From positions 151,133-215,132 of the forward strand of contig JABYQS010000053.1 in assembly GCA_022592435.1 (NCBI GenBank): DNA of 64,000 bases. Direction: 5' to 3'. The position numbers were made by a program, and so were the translations under genes. This document shows positions 13,413 through 26,301 of the stretch, piece after piece (the stretch's first letter is position 1; the number at the start of each line of letters is the position of its first letter). This DNA comes from Cerioporus squamosus. Lineage: Eukaryota > Basidiomycota > Agaricomycetes > Polyporales > Polyporaceae. The notes beneath the pieces were generated by a model, which was given only the letters and a program-made list of their open reading frames with translations, had not been told where the DNA came from and did no database searches.

Positions 13413-13719
13413 GAGAAGTTTACAACCTCCAGAGACGAATATCAACGCATATAGTCGCGGCGAGCAAGGGGCAGAACGAGACTGGTGATGGTCGGGGTTA
13501 ATGATGACCTCCACTCGGCAGCGCCGCCGGTTACGTCGTTGCGTACTGAACGCCGGGCGCTAGCCTTGGGGGGCCCTGGATCCATACATAATGATACTGG
13601 CAGTAATACTGTGACTCTCCCGAATCGTATCAAGCTCTTACATTGGAAGAAAAATTGCGGATACAATACATATTTCACGGCAGCCGATAGGTCTACACAG
13701 AACAACACCTGACATGGTA

Positions 13720-15080
13720 TCACCGCAATGCAATGTGAGTCGGAAGTTTAACCTCGCCTCCTTTCCCAATATGAACCACTGAGTCATCTGTGGTTGGATA
13801 CGATAACCCAGAAGTTGTCGTATCCGTGGCGAGGCCAGGCAAGGTGGTCAACGTCGCAGTGGGGCGCCCAGCCTCGAATCGCATTGTCGTGAGACGAGTG
13901 GATTGACTGCCTCCCATGGCCGAAGCGTGCGCATCCAAATCGGAGGATGTGAGCCCAAGGACGGACATGATGATGATCATCGTAGGAACAATGCCCTGGA
14001 AACGCTGGTCAGCCCACCGGCAGGAGGAAGCGTTATTTGGTACTCACAGTGAGCTGAGCGATGGGGTCGTAGACGATGTAGAAGGCATTGCTTCCGATGA
14101 AGTACAGCGTAATCTCGATCACCAGAGCGGCACTGTAGATCATGGCGGACTCGATGATGAGGACCAGAGCCCTGGTGTAGCGGAAAGGACCGATGACTCC
14201 CAGCTCGCGGTTCATGTACCTGTGGGTGTCAAATGGTCAAGAGGCGCTCCGAGGTCTCGCGAGCAGTCAGACGTACCAGATGCGAGCAGCGATCAGTGTA
14301 GTCACAACTACGTTCGTAGTGAGAGAAAGACCAAAGAGAGAGCCGTTCCATTTCTCTAATTCCTGTGGGATCGGCATTATTAGTCTAAACGATCCGGGTC
14401 CGTGAAACGTAATGTGCTCACGTCGGCGAATGCGCTATGAACGCTCTTGGCTTCCGCGAAGATGATTGCTTGGGCGAACCCGCATACTGCGCAACCCGCC
14501 GTGAGTATGTATCCTGCCGCTCGCTGTCAATGCCGCCACTCACCTGCCGAAGCGAAAATCAAGAGTGTCGGTAGGATACACACCCTCCAGTTTCCGCCCC
14601 ATACGTGCCAACATCTCCACACCTATCAGCGACCCTAGATTAGCGCAACGAATACACAGTGACGTGAGTGACGTACAACGATGCTGTCGCCCAAAATCGA
14701 GTTGACGGAATGAATGGTAACCTTGGCTACGTTGGGCGGCGTAGAGACGTCAGAGAAATACGCCCCCGGCCCTCCAGGCAGGTCACGAAGGTCGATGAAG
14801 CCCCGGATGAGTCGATAGAACCCGAGCGAGACATGAATCGTGGAGAAGCAGAACATGAGGACTGCGACCCAGAAGATGACCGGCGTAACCTTCCGTGTGC
14901 GGCGGAACTGGAGGATGTACACATACGAGCCAAACAGGCAGATGTTGATGCCTGCAGTTGGACAGACTGCTCAGTGTCTGCGGTATGCTCTCGAAATGGG
15001 GAAGGCGCACCATAGAACAGTGTCTCGAGCCAGATGGCCGTCAGGTAAGCCTTGTCGAGGGGGATGAGCGCGACTGCCAT
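13720..15080 (-). CDS. Seven-transmembrane protein of an Agaricomycete-specific family
   Basis: The first exon (MAVALIPLDKAYLTAIWLE...) begins at an ATG in a GCCACCATGG context. Successive exons supply hydrophobic helices: around ICLFGSYVYIL, VIFWVAVLMFCFSTIHVSL, then a short loop and WRVCILPTLLIFAS, AQAIIFAEAK, FGLSLTTNVVVTTLIAARIW, ALVLIIESAMIYSAALVIEI and AQLTGIVPTMIIIMSVLGL. The tail is a short polar Ser/Thr-rich segment. The arrangement is seven helices with a cytosolic tail, as in the many uncharacterised membrane proteins of mushroom-forming fungi. No ligand or partner can be inferred. Five or six introns of 50-70 bp interrupt it. A G-protein-coupled receptor role is possible by topology only. 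Confidence 0.75.
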
Positions 15081-16032
15081 GGTGGCGTTGACGGTAGGCG
15101 ATCAGGAACGGGGCAACTTCATTGTTGATATATACCTGCGGCGACTTGTGGGGGTGGGAGATCTTGGGGGTGATACCGGTGCGGTCCCACATACGGTACT
15201 TGTGAGTGTTTCTTCGCGCGTGCCCAGGTGGTTGGCGTTCTAGTGGACGTTGTCACCCACCATCAGACAGGTGGCAGCGCTGGCATCCTGTGCGATTGGA
15301 TGCGGAGACGAATCATCTGGCAGATCTTAGGCATCACGTCTCCTGATGTTCATTGCGCTGGACGAGCTTCAATCAATGTCATGAATCCTCCTACATCTGT
15401 AGATCATCATGGATGTGTGATTTGAAGATTGGAACCGAGTGCAGGTAGCACTTACATCAGCATTAGACGTTTGAACCCCGCCGGTAGAATAAGGCCGCGT
15501 GATAAGAAGCATCAAGCAAGTACAATCAACGGTAAGAACTGTGCCTTGGTACACCAAGAGGACGGCCAGCACTGCTTTGCCTCTGGAGGAGGAGGAGAGT
15601 AATGTAGAGCTCCGCCAAAAAAGAACTGTGCCTTGAAACGGAAGTAAACATGTAACCCGGCGTTTAGGAGTCTTGTCTGCGCTTGCGATGTTCAACCAAC
15701 TTGGACTTGTACACACTACTGTTGATTACTGGCCTGCTCGACTGTTCAAGCTTCAGTACTCAGCTCTGCGACAGCCACGCACAGACAGATATCCCGATTC
15801 TCAGAGCCCAAAACACGAAGGGCGATTGACCGAGGATATGTGCAGCATGGCTCGACTCATGATTCTGGGAGCTTGCGCGGCAGAAGACCATTTGAAGTCA
15901 TCTGTGCGGGTACATGACTCAAACATAGGCGACCTGTTCTGCGCGTACGCGTATACGTTCACCTCCGATCAGGCGGAGGTACCAGCGGAACCATAAAGCC
16001 TCTCAGCCCTCGAGTCACTCTTCCGCGCATCC
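15081..16032. other. Intergenic region between 7-TM gene (-) and aminotransferase (+)
   Basis: This divergent spacer of about 950 bp must carry both promoters. I see no convincing open frame or repeat in it. A GT-rich stretch occurs near 15150-15180. Confidence 0.5.
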
Positions 16033-17510
16033 ATGTCCAACCAACCTGCCGACTTCGATGTTAGTCTCTTCTATGTACCATCCTCATTGACCGCTGACGA
16101 TGCGACCTGCCTAGGCTTCCAAGGTCATCGTGACCTTGGCGACGGAGCTCAAGTCTGTCCCGTCACTTGCAGAGCTGGCATCGGGAGGCCTCAGCGAGGT
16201 ATGCTTTCGGTCTCGTCTGACACTCGCATACCCTGACCATCGAAATATGTAGGTGATGACTGACCATATGGTTCTCGTTTCGTATGATCCCGTGAAGGGG
16301 TGGTCGGCACCCGAGATAAAACCCTACGGTCCCTTCTCATTGATGCCGGCTAGCTCATGCCTCCAGTTCGCGACGAACGCCTTCGAAGGATTGAAGGTCG
16401 GTCAGGATCATCAGTCGTTTCCCCGAGCTAAATGTCGCTTCAGGCCTACATGGGACCTGATGGCATACCCAGACTATTCCGCCCAGAGAAGAATATGGCG
16501 AGGTTTGCGCGGTCGGCGGCGCGCGTAGCACTCCCTGTACGCACTATCCCAGCATCGCTTGCATCCTGAGATCCGCCCACTGATTTCTGTTCCTACAGGC
16601 CTTTGATCCAGTCGAACTGCTGAAGCTAATCAAGAAGCTCGTGACCATCGACAAGCGATGGGTGCCCGGTGCCAAGAGACACAGCCTGTACATACGCCCG
16701 ATGATAATCGGCACTCGTTCGAGTCAGTCCTCTAGTTTCCAAAGCAGGGTCTTCGATTGACATTGGTCCTCAGAAATGAACCTATCTATTTCCGACAGCG
16801 CGCTGCTGTGGGTCATGTGCACACCATCTGGCCCATACTTTCGCACTGCGCGCCCTCTCTCTCTGTTTGCAGCGACGGACGCAGTGCGTGCGTGGCCAGG
16901 CGGTACGGGCGAGCACAAGATTGCCACCAACTACGGGCCGACGCTCAAGCACCACCAAAGCGCACAGGCTGCGGGATACGACATGAATCTGTGGTTGCTC
17001 GGAGATAAGATCACTGAGGCTGGCGTCATGAACTTCTTCGTGGTCTTGAAACGGGACGACGGAGGTGAGCCGCGCCCCCTTGCTACCGTGTGCGTCCGTG
17101 GCTGACTTCCATGCCGCGCCGCAGACCTGGACGTCTTGACACCACCCCTGGATGGGACCATCCTTCCCGGCATCACTCGCGAGTCTATCCTCGCCCTCGC
17201 AGCTGCGCATCCTTCTCGCATCGTGCTCCCAGGTCTTTCCGAAGAGACTCGCCTTCATCCAGCAGAGCTCGAACTGACGATGCCAGAGCTGGAGACATGG
17301 CTTGCGGAAGGCCGCGTTGTAGAGGTCTTTGCTGTCGGGACGGCCGTGGTGGTCTCCCAAGTTGGCCGCATTGCATGGGCCGGGAAGGACATTATTCTTC
17401 CTACGTTCGGAGACGCACTAGGACCCGTCAGCAAGGCTTTTCGTGAGCGGATCTTGGACATTCAGGAGGGTGAGATTGAGTGGGAGGATTGGTCTGTTCC
17501 TTGCGCGTGA
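16033..17510 (+). CDS. Branched-chain amino acid aminotransferase, cytosolic type
   Basis: The spliced product is a fold-type IV PLP aminotransferase that reversibly transaminates leucine, isoleucine and valine. Recognisable pieces in order are YGPFSLMPASSCLQFATNAFEGLK, RLFRPEKNMARF, SLYIRPMIIGT, VMCTPSGPYF, RAWPGGTGEHKIATNYGP with the PLP-binding lysine in HKIATN, TEAGVMNFFVV and the TPPLDGTILPGITR block. Exon 1 is only 27 nt (MSNQPADFD, 16033-16059), followed by exon 2 from 16115. There is no mitochondrial presequence before the catalytic domain, so the cytosolic (yeast Bat2-like) form is likely. The usual KLGGNYGP is KIATNYGP here, a small departure next to the lysine. Length, about 390 residues, is near normal. 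Confidence 0.93.
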
Positions 17511-18461
17511 AGACTTGGTTCCCACCCCAATCCATCTATTCTCTGGGTACATAGATGGAGTAGATGCATAGCCTACCACGGTGATTAAGCAGTAGCTGCC
17601 GTTTACTACCGGGGTCGTTTCAAGCCGACAGTGTGTGGCTGTGCAGTAAGTGCAGGTTGAAGTCATCCACCATCTCGCCTGACCAAGCCCGTTCTCCCAC
17701 TTCTTCCTGTCTCAGCTGCTGGTCGAAAATCGTGTTGACCCACATGATCCTGTGGTCTACGTAGGTCTGTGTGAATGTGTCGGCAGCAAGTACATGCCGC
17801 TGCTCACCCCGATACTCACGGACTCTAGCGTCATTGATCCTGAATGTCGCGCTGGCGGTGTTACTGTTACGACCGTCCTCACATCCATCGTCGGCTCGTT
17901 GGCATCTTCTCAATGTCCCAGCGGCGGTCGCGTACTACTACTACTTGTTTCCAAGGTTCTACACTGCCACGTCCGAGGCGAGTGGTCGAATGTCCTGATT
18001 CCAGTCAAACCCTGGGCGCAGAGTGACATCCTGTCAACGCCCACAAAATCACTTCCGCCTGTCTATCTGCACTGCCGGCGTTGCATTCTCTCAGTGAGCA
18101 GGCTGGGGACTCATTTTGGTACTGCAGGTTAGCAGTGTGTGCTAGTTTGAGGGAGAAAGTAAGCAGGCGCGCTCAGCGGAAGAGAAATCATTGCTCGCAA
18201 CAGACATATGGTAAGTAGGAGCGTACTGGCAATGGATACTTAGAAGTCGTCAGATCCAGTTCAACTGATCAAAACGTTCTTAATTGACAGCGACGTCCCC
18301 AGGGCTCAACCTGCTGTAATATGTCAACGCGAACGGACAGTCGCGGGTCGAATCTTCTCGGCCGCCCTCATCCCACACACTAGAAGACACCCTCTCGAGT
18401 GACTTCCGCCGCTCGACCTGGAGAACCAAACCTGCTACCCTTTCCTGGCTCTCCCACGGCT
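17511..18461. other. Intergenic region
   Basis: These 950 bp lie between two plus-strand genes. A minus-strand open frame at 17620-17913 contains a protein-like stretch (ADTFTQTYVDHRIMWVN), but it has no clear start, splice partners or family. I treat the region as intergenic with a possible decayed fragment. Confidence 0.4.
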
Positions 18462-21400
18462 ATGTCTACTCTGCCTTCACCCACCGGAATCTCTCCTACC
18501 TACGACCTTCTGGGCCAGTATTCGGATGATGAAAACTCAGAGCAGTCGAAGACACGGTCCCCAGTAGCGGAAGCTAATGAGCATCATGTTATCTGGAAGA
18601 AGGTCCAAGAGACGCATGAGGACCTGCTGGCAGAAAGGCGCAAGGGCAAGGGCGATCCAGGTACGTTCGAAAGTCCGTTCTCTGGCCCCTCAGTCTCTGA
18701 CACTCCGGGTGCGCCCCGTCTCGCAGACAAGCGGCTCAGTAGCATGCGAGAAAACAAGAGCAAGTTAGAAAGCGCGTCGAAAATGGTATGGGACGACGGT
18801 TCACCTACGACATCTTCTGTCCAAGGCATATCGAACAACACGAACACGTTCTTCGACAAGACTCCTGGGCTTCTCAAGGTCCTAGACAAAGTCGGGCAGA
18901 TCCATCCCTTCGCAGGAGGTCAGTCATTCGACGTTTCGATCCCCAAACGCGCTAATAGGATGCCTACCAGTCGCGATTCTCGCCTTCAAGGCGGTCTACG
19001 AGCTCGAGGTAAAGCGGAGGGAGAATGATAAGAAGATTTTAGCCGTGTTCGGAGAGATGAGAGACATGATGGCAGCTCTAGCGCAGTACGCTCTCAGTAT
19101 AGCCGCCATAACTGGCCCTTTTGACACGAACATCGCCCAGGTTGCAGACGATCAAGAGTGAACATGAAGTCGGCCCCGATGGATTGTCCATCAAGGCGCG
19201 CATGCAGCATCTTGTCGAGGAGACCGCCGCAGACATCAAGAAGTGCGCCAACACGTGCGACGCCTTCCTCAAGAAGAAGCTGATCGTGAAGGTTCTGACA
19301 TGCGCGAAGTGGGAGCACGTACTCTCCAAGCTCTCGGGCCACTTCCATAAGAGGCGTGCCGAGTTTGAGTTCGCACTCTCGATTCACGTCGGACTGGGCG
19401 TTGACAAGGCAAACACGAAGTTGGACGAACTCGGGGAGGCGACAAAGCAGATACAGGACAGGTAGGTCGTTCATACATGAACCTTCAATGATTGCTCAAG
19501 CTCGCGTCCTCAGAATGGACACCATGTTGCAGTTCTTTCAGACTGTTGTCAGTCAAGAGCAGAAGGAGATTATGGCTCGTGTCAGGGACAAAGGAGGAGA
19601 GGCAGCAGTACTCGAGAACGATCGGCTACTGAAGGACCTCCTGGACCTTTACCGAGGAGCCGACAACGCAGTGGAGGGTAGTGCTATGCGGGGTCGCCGC
19701 GACGTCGCGGCCATTGGCATCGAGGATCTGAAGCTGGAGCTACGGGAAGACGTCATGGTCGCTGTGGAGCGCAATGCAGAGACCTTCTCGCGCAAGTTTG
19801 AGATGCAGCGCAGGCTGATCGTCGACGAGCTTTCCCGTGTCGTACATCGCGAAGGAGATCGTATCATCGACGCGATTACTGCTGGTCCACATGATAGGAT
19901 TATTGACCCGGTACGTGCTCCTCGAGGCTCAACAACTCCCTACTCACATCTTATTGCCAGGATCTGCATGCGATCTGGAAAGACATGGCGAGTCCTGTCC
20001 CGGGCATTTTGCAAGAACAGCCGCTGACAACCTGGGTGTAGGGCTGGAGAGGAAGCACGAAGGCACGCCACTTCGTGCTCGCACTTCGCGACTACTTCCG
20101 CGAAAAGATGGAGGAACAGAAGCGCAGCGAACATGTCGAAGCACCGCGGATTCGAGAACAAGATGAATGGGCTTTGGATTGGATAAATGTGACCCGGCTG
20201 CAACCCATCGTCGAAGCGTTTGACGACGATGCCTCCAATTTCATCACGGTCACTGAGGCCAATGACTTCACGACGGCGCGTCCTAGGAACTGGAGGTACG
20301 TGCGCTGCTATTATTGTCACCTCCCGTACTGATACCATGCAACAGCCTGCTCCACTGGCTTGCCTATTGGGCGATAGGTACCTCGGGTGAACCTCATAGG
20401 CATCACTCTCTTTGCTGACTTTGCATGCGTTCAGGATGGCAGATATCCGCGACGATGTATCGTGACAAGATCAACCATCTCTTCGCCAAAATGTTCGCTC
20501 TTAAGGGACACGTCCATCCGGCCGTCCGGAATTCCGTCGATACGTACCTCCACACCGTCTGGGCGGGGATCTCGGAGCTCATGTCGTCCATCGACCCATA
20601 TTACCCTCCCGAGTCTATCCGTGAGAAGTTTCAGAGCTACATCGATGACGAAGAACGTCGACTACGGGAGGGCTTGAAAGCGGTGAGGTACGACATTGAC
20701 GCCATGGATACGTTGGTGCTTGTTACGGGACCCGGGAGGATAGAGAAGGTAAGTCATCCATCAGTCTGTCTACGCTCGCATGGCTGAGCATGCTACTAGT
20801 ATGTGTTCCCGATGCTATATCTGCTGTTGAAGAAGGACTACGAGGTCATGCGCCTCGCTCGCAAGAAGGTCATCAACAAGGACGAGCTCTGGGACGCTGC
20901 TGACACTATTGAGTGGGTACTTCAAGCTGTCAACTTCCGGTACAAGGACCTGCAAGGTGCGTGTCTTACATCCGAGTTACCTTCAGAATCTCAATATCTC
21001 TCGCAGATATCTTCAGGCAGCAGAAGTTGGATCCACGACAGCAGTTCAGAAACTTCGCATGTGGACTGGTGAGAGATACTTATCCGCGTCCTGGCCTGAA
21101 ATGGCATCTTATACGGGGTTGTCAGTTTGAGCATTGGCGGAACTCTGATGGTCTGTGGAGTCGTAACGTGGAGTTCCCTGACCACGTCCATAACGACGAA
21201 GAGGAGGAACAAGAGATCGAGCCAGAGGACATCCTCAACTATCCTCTGGACAACGACGATCTTTTTGACCCATCAGGGTACGACGCCCCGCCGTTCGCTC
21301 CGACCGACGACGATTTAACGTCCAACTGGCCATTGAAAACGATGTGAGTCAGTACTCCCATTCTTGTGCCCCCGGTAATTGATTAGAGAGGGTTGAAGTC

Positions 21401-23056
21401 TCGGACCTTGGTGAGGCTTCCTGTCGAAAGGAGACATCTACCCTTGCCAGCCAATGATCTCGGTGCATGTCCATGCCGTAGATTCCACTCACTTCGAGGC
21501 GACCTCAAGCACACCCAACGGCACCTCCTACACCCTCTCAGGCGAGTGCCTGTGTGACGCAGACGGTCGCATATTCTTCGCGTTCTCCATCCGATACGCC
21601 GCGCGGTTTGATCCTCTCTACTTCCGGGGATATGTCTACGACAGCGGGACCACATTCGCGGGCATTTGGGGCAACATGCCGGAAGCTTGCGCCGAAGGTG
21701 CCATCTACAGCTCGCCATCCGCCGAGGACAGCCAGTCCACTCTCGTCATGTCCGACGCCATGGAGAATCACTTCGTCTTCAAACGACTCCCACCTTGGCT
21801 TATGTGTTGCCGACCCGACCCAGTCGAGTATCAGCTCAACAAGCCCCGCGCACTGTGGAAGTACGCTCTCACCGCTGTACGAGAGATGGTCGGGATGCAC
21901 CTCTTCACATGGTCATACTTCAAGCGGAGGAGGGACAATCGGAAACGCTACGTCGAGTTGCTCATCCGCCTCAACTACGCGGACCTGGACGAAGAGGAAG
22001 TGATGGAGCTGGCACGGATCAGGCAGACCCTCACTGCAGCAGATGCAAGGTTATACGAGACGCGCTACGAGTACGAACTCAGGTCAACCCCCATTCATCT
22101 GTGAGTTTGGTTCCCTGCACGAGTCTGGGTCCTCGCGACTTACCAGACCCTCTCGACAGCGATATCACCTGCGACCACTGTGATAGCACGATCATCGGGC
22201 CACGCATTGTCTGCCTCGACTGCGACTCGGCGAAAACACTCAATCTTTGCGACGACCCACGCTGTCGCAACAGCGAAGTTGACGTCGAGAAACGCGCTGA
22301 TCTCCCTGTTCCTCACCTCCCCGTCCACGCCATCTTCAAGGTGCGCACGATGATGCACCTCCGAGAGTTTGGCAAGATGGACCAGGCTGCCCGCTCCGCG
22401 CTCAAGAAGGCGCGGCAGACGTTCGACGACGTCGCAGAGCTTATTGAGGACGACCGTTCCTTCACCCGGAGCCCGGATGTCTACCGCCAGAGTCGTGCGG
22501 CGAAGATCGTCCAGGCCAAGTTGTCGTGTGTCGTTTGCAAGCAACGAGTGTCGAAGCCTTGTTGGTATTGCATAGCCTGTCAAGGTGAGTTACACCTGCC
22601 GTCTCACTTATCCACCAATTGGAGCTGAATTGTGTGAACCTCCCAGATGATATCTTCGTTTGCATCGAGTGCGACGCCAAAGGTCCGTTGACCGTCGGAA
22701 CGCACCACAAACTCCATCCCCTCGTCCGGTGTCAGGACGAAGTGCACTACGGACCGTTCAGTGTCGAACAACGCCTCGAGCACCTCGAGGCACGGTTCAC
22801 AGGCATGGAGCACCGCTTCGAGGGCATGGAAGCAAAGTTCGGCGGGATGGAGGACAGGTTCGGCGTGATGGAGGCGCGCGTGGGCTCGATGGACGAGAAG
22901 CTGACACGCATCGAGAAGATGCTGGAGGCGATGTGGTCGAGGTCGAGGAAGCTTGCGAGCTCACGGCGTGCGCAGAGCGTGAACGTCTCGTCTTCTGGGT
23001 ACCCGCGGCCCCTTCCTTCGACCCCGCCTCCGCGCTGGGAGTCTGACACGCCGTAA
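18462..23056 (+). CDS. Large EF-hand / ZZ zinc-finger / coiled-coil protein of Agaricomycetes
   Basis: A long multi-exon gene of well over 1,100 codons. The N-terminal 150 residues are Ser/Pro-rich and disordered. Helical segments follow, with a short hydrophobic stretch (VAILAFKAVYELEVKRREND) that recalls the N-terminal regions of fungal STAND-type proteins. An EF-hand loop is readable at about 20220 (FDDDASNFITVTEAND). A large helical middle and an acidic stretch (EEEEQEIEPED) come next, then a beta-rich domain. A ZZ-type finger follows at about 22160-22260 (CDHCD, CLDCD, CDDPRC), and a second Cys-rich cluster at 22530-22740 (CVVCK, CWYCIAC, CIECD, HKLH). The C-terminus has near-heptad repeats of the form LEARFTGMEHRFEGMEAKF. 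Start is the first ATG in the frame. Function is unknown; calcium- and zinc-dependent protein binding is inference. Confidence 0.8.
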
Positions 23057-23287
23057 GACGGGGATAGCAGGCTCGAGTATACCCGTTCGCAGTCTTCCGT
23101 ACTGAATACCCCAGACCCTGGTCCTGACGTCCTAATCGTTATCATTAATCTACGTGGGTCATAGGATTACCGAGTACATGCGATGAGTGGATCCAGTACA
23201 ACATCGACCTTGATGAGATATACAAAGCAGGAGGAACGCGTGGAGGGGCGGTGGCGAGACGTGAGCCGAGGAGCTATCGATGGACAG

Positions 23288-26200
23288 CTACCCATTGGTG
23301 CTGCTACTGCCTCGTTTGCTGACGAGGGAAATGCGGTGCGATGACAGCGCGTCTTCGCTTTGGTGCATCGCTTCGGCGTACCTGAAAGGGTTCAGGCTAT
23401 CAGCGAGCGAGGGCAGACCGGTAGCAAAGAGGACATACAGTAGCTTGTATCGCACCAGCTCGCCCTCGAGCTCTTCGTGCCGCAGTCGTGACATCACAAG
23501 CTCGTTCTATCGTACGTCATCAGCGTCTCCCAACCATCGTAGCTTGAAGCCAACGCACCAGGACCTGACAGTGCTCCGTGTTCAACTGCGCCAACGACTC
23601 CTCCAAGTTCCTCCTGCTCATCCCAAATGATGACGGTTCAATCAGCAAGATGCAACCAAGCAATCGACGAAGTATACCTACACTTGGGCGGAGAGCCTCT
23701 GATTCTGGGTTTTCAGGTTCTCCATCTCGGTCTTGTGAGCGTCGCGCGCTCGGATGAGCTCTTCGTACTCATGCGCGTAGTTGTCAAGCATGAACGGCGT
23801 GATTCGGAGCGAGATCGCATCCTGTATGAACTCGTCGACCCTATACTTGACCTCCCCCGGTGGCTGAGATGGGTCTACGGGCCCAACCTGATATAAGTAG
23901 GCATCAGTACACCTGCACGACGACAGCACTGGGAGGAGCGCACCTGGTAGACCTCGAAGATCCGCTGGTTGAGGAACGCAAGGAGCTGGTCGAACTTCAT
24001 CGACAACAGCGTTGTTTCGTTCTTGCTGAGCAGCGCCATGCTGAAAGCGAACATAGCTTCGATGCCGCTCGCGAGGCAGTTGTCGTATATTCGGAACACG
24101 ATGTCCATCGGGAAGCTTGTGTCGGCGATGAGCTCCAAATCTTGGGAGCGAAAGCACGGGATGACCTACCGGTAACTGAACATAGTCAGGAACCATTGCG
24201 AGCAATACATGCTAGCCTTGATCCCTTGGCGGACAAAGTGAAGGTGCAGTACAGGGAGGACTTCCTCGAGTAGCCGCTCGAACTGCACGTATATGTGTCA
24301 GCGACTACACAGTGTCTGCGAACCGTTCGATCACACCTGAAACTAGTCCGTACATGTTGTCAGCATCAGATACGGCAACGTGAGGCGACAACGGAGGCTT
24401 ACTAGTCGCAGCTGCAGCTTCGGCATCTCGGGCAGGAAATGTCCGCGGATGTCATACGAGTGCATGAGTCGCACGAACAGGCAGAATGCTTCCTCATCGG
24501 GCATCTGGTCAGGTATAGTGAGCTACAATCACAGAGTTTGTGCCTGCGTTAGCTTACGTTCAGCAGCAGGATCGCCACGATGAATGGCAAGCCTTGGCAA
24601 TATCCGACTTGCGGGTCATATCTGTAGCGGAATGTGTGAGCAATGAGCTGCGTAGACGGGGCCGGATGTCGCGCATACAGAGAGTACGCCTTGAGCACAT
24701 TGAACAGATTCTCTTGCCCGATGCCATGCCCATCAGTGAAGAAGGCATGATGCGGAAATGTCCTACGACGGCAAGTCAGCTACTATGAGCAAGATATGGA
24801 GAATCACCCACCTTCCGAGGTCGCGCAGGATGGCTTTCTCATGTGGACTCGTCTCCTTGAGCAACCGAAGATAGGTGTTCTCTAGCTCCGGATCCTTGGA
24901 CGCAGACCTGCAAACGGATTCAATTGTCCGACCGTCCTCAGAGAACGACGCGCAGGCGTACCTACATTAGCTGCCATACCATACCTCGGAGACTCTTGGG
25001 TATTCCTCGCTCAATAGCCTTCGCGAGCTGCTCGGGGTGTGCCGCTGCGAAACCTTGGTAGTCTGTACGCGAACGATCTGAGTCTGCATGTCGAAGAGCA
25101 GAGGGAGCGCATATATGCACCATTCATTACTTGTCCCCAGAAGTCTACGTACAGAAACGGTCGTCACGACACTGTATGCGCACGAACGAGTATAACGACA
25201 CGACGCACCCCAGTCCACAGCCGACTCCGCCTCCTCGTCCTGCCTCTGGTAGAACTCCTCCTTAATCTGCTGTGCGCCTTGCAGGCTGCTTGGACGCGAC
25301 CTGACTTCGTCCGTGAGGAAGGGGACATTGTTTCCCGAGAGAATGGTCGAATTCGACGCGGTCTTCTTGTGCTTCTTCCAGTCGTCCACAAGCGTGCTCT
25401 CCTCTGAGCCTGTTCCCTCGTCGACTGTGTGAAGATGGCTCGACGGGCCCTGCGCGGTACTGGGGGACGCAGCCAAGGACTGTCGTGCGCTGAGAAGCAC
25501 GGTGGAGAAGCGCGTCTCGTCTTCGGTTGTGTCCGAGGCTGCGACAGACTGTCTGGTGGAGAACTTCGCTTCTGTCTCAGTTGGAGAGAGCAAGGAGTCG
25601 AGACCTGCAGCTACGGAGGTATTTGTGTTCGTTAAAGGTCGAGGCGTGGTGATGATTGAATTGGACTTTGGCGAGGTGGGAGAGGCGTGTGGCTTGTCAG
25701 CGGAGCCCTCAACGGTCGACTCCTCCGTTGCTGTATCAGGAGCGTCTGTTGAATGCAATGCAGGCCGTGAGTGGTCCTTCGACTCCGCTGGCGGCTCAGG
25801 GACTGGCAGGTCCGATTTCGCTGAGGGGTGCGAGGAAAAAGCGTTCGTAAACATCGCAGTTTCTTTCGCTGTAGATGGAGAAGTTGCTGAGTGTGGTCCT
25901 GAAGGCAGATCGGCCGGCGAGAGAGGGATATTTGTGAGCTCGGGCGAAGGAAGGGACTCAGCCTTGACTTCAGGCGTGGTGAATGCCTCTGCGTCGTCCT
26001 CCGTGTCCTCCTTCTTCTCCCCGTTCATCGTTTCTCGCGCACGGGAGTCTTTCGATGCATCGGCGCACTCCGTTGTGACCGTCTCGTCCGTTCTCGACTC
26101 CGGGATGCTAGCCAGAGCGGGAGAGCCTTCCTCCGAATCCTTGGCAAGCGTGCCTAGTTGCATTGGTGGCTTCGTGGCAACGACGGTGGGCAGCTCTGGG

Positions 26201-26301
26201 GACGTCGGAACGTCTTCTTTGTCTGCAAACCCGGTCGTGGACGTGGTCGTTATGGGAGTCAGCGTCTTGTTTGCATCATTGACCTGCTCTCCGTCGGACA
26301 T
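23288..26301 (-). CDS. GYP5: TBC-domain Rab GTPase-activating protein, GYP5 type
   Basis: The first exon (26301-about 25207) codes some 365 residues of Ser/Thr/Pro/Glu-rich disordered sequence. The TBC domain follows in short exons: ERGIPKSLRGMVWQ, the catalytic arginine-finger motif AILRDLGR plus TFPHHAFF, and the glutamine-finger motif DPQVGYCQGLPFIVA. Further TBC pieces are MPDEEAFCLFVRLM, CSQWFLTMFSYRFPMDIVFRIYDN and LLSMKFDQLLAFLN. The C-terminus is a coiled coil ending in YKLLY and AEAMHQSEDALSSH, which is typical of Gyp5/Gyl1 relatives. Members activate GTP hydrolysis on Ypt1/Sec4-class Rabs in secretion. The stop is TAG at 23288-23290; the gene converges with the ZZ gene, 230 bp apart. 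About nine introns. Confidence 0.9.

Noticed and set aside
17620..17913. Minus-strand frame with ADTFTQTYVDHRIMWVN
   Set aside because: It looks protein-like for about 60 residues but has no start, no splice partner and no family I can name; kept only as a possible decayed fragment.
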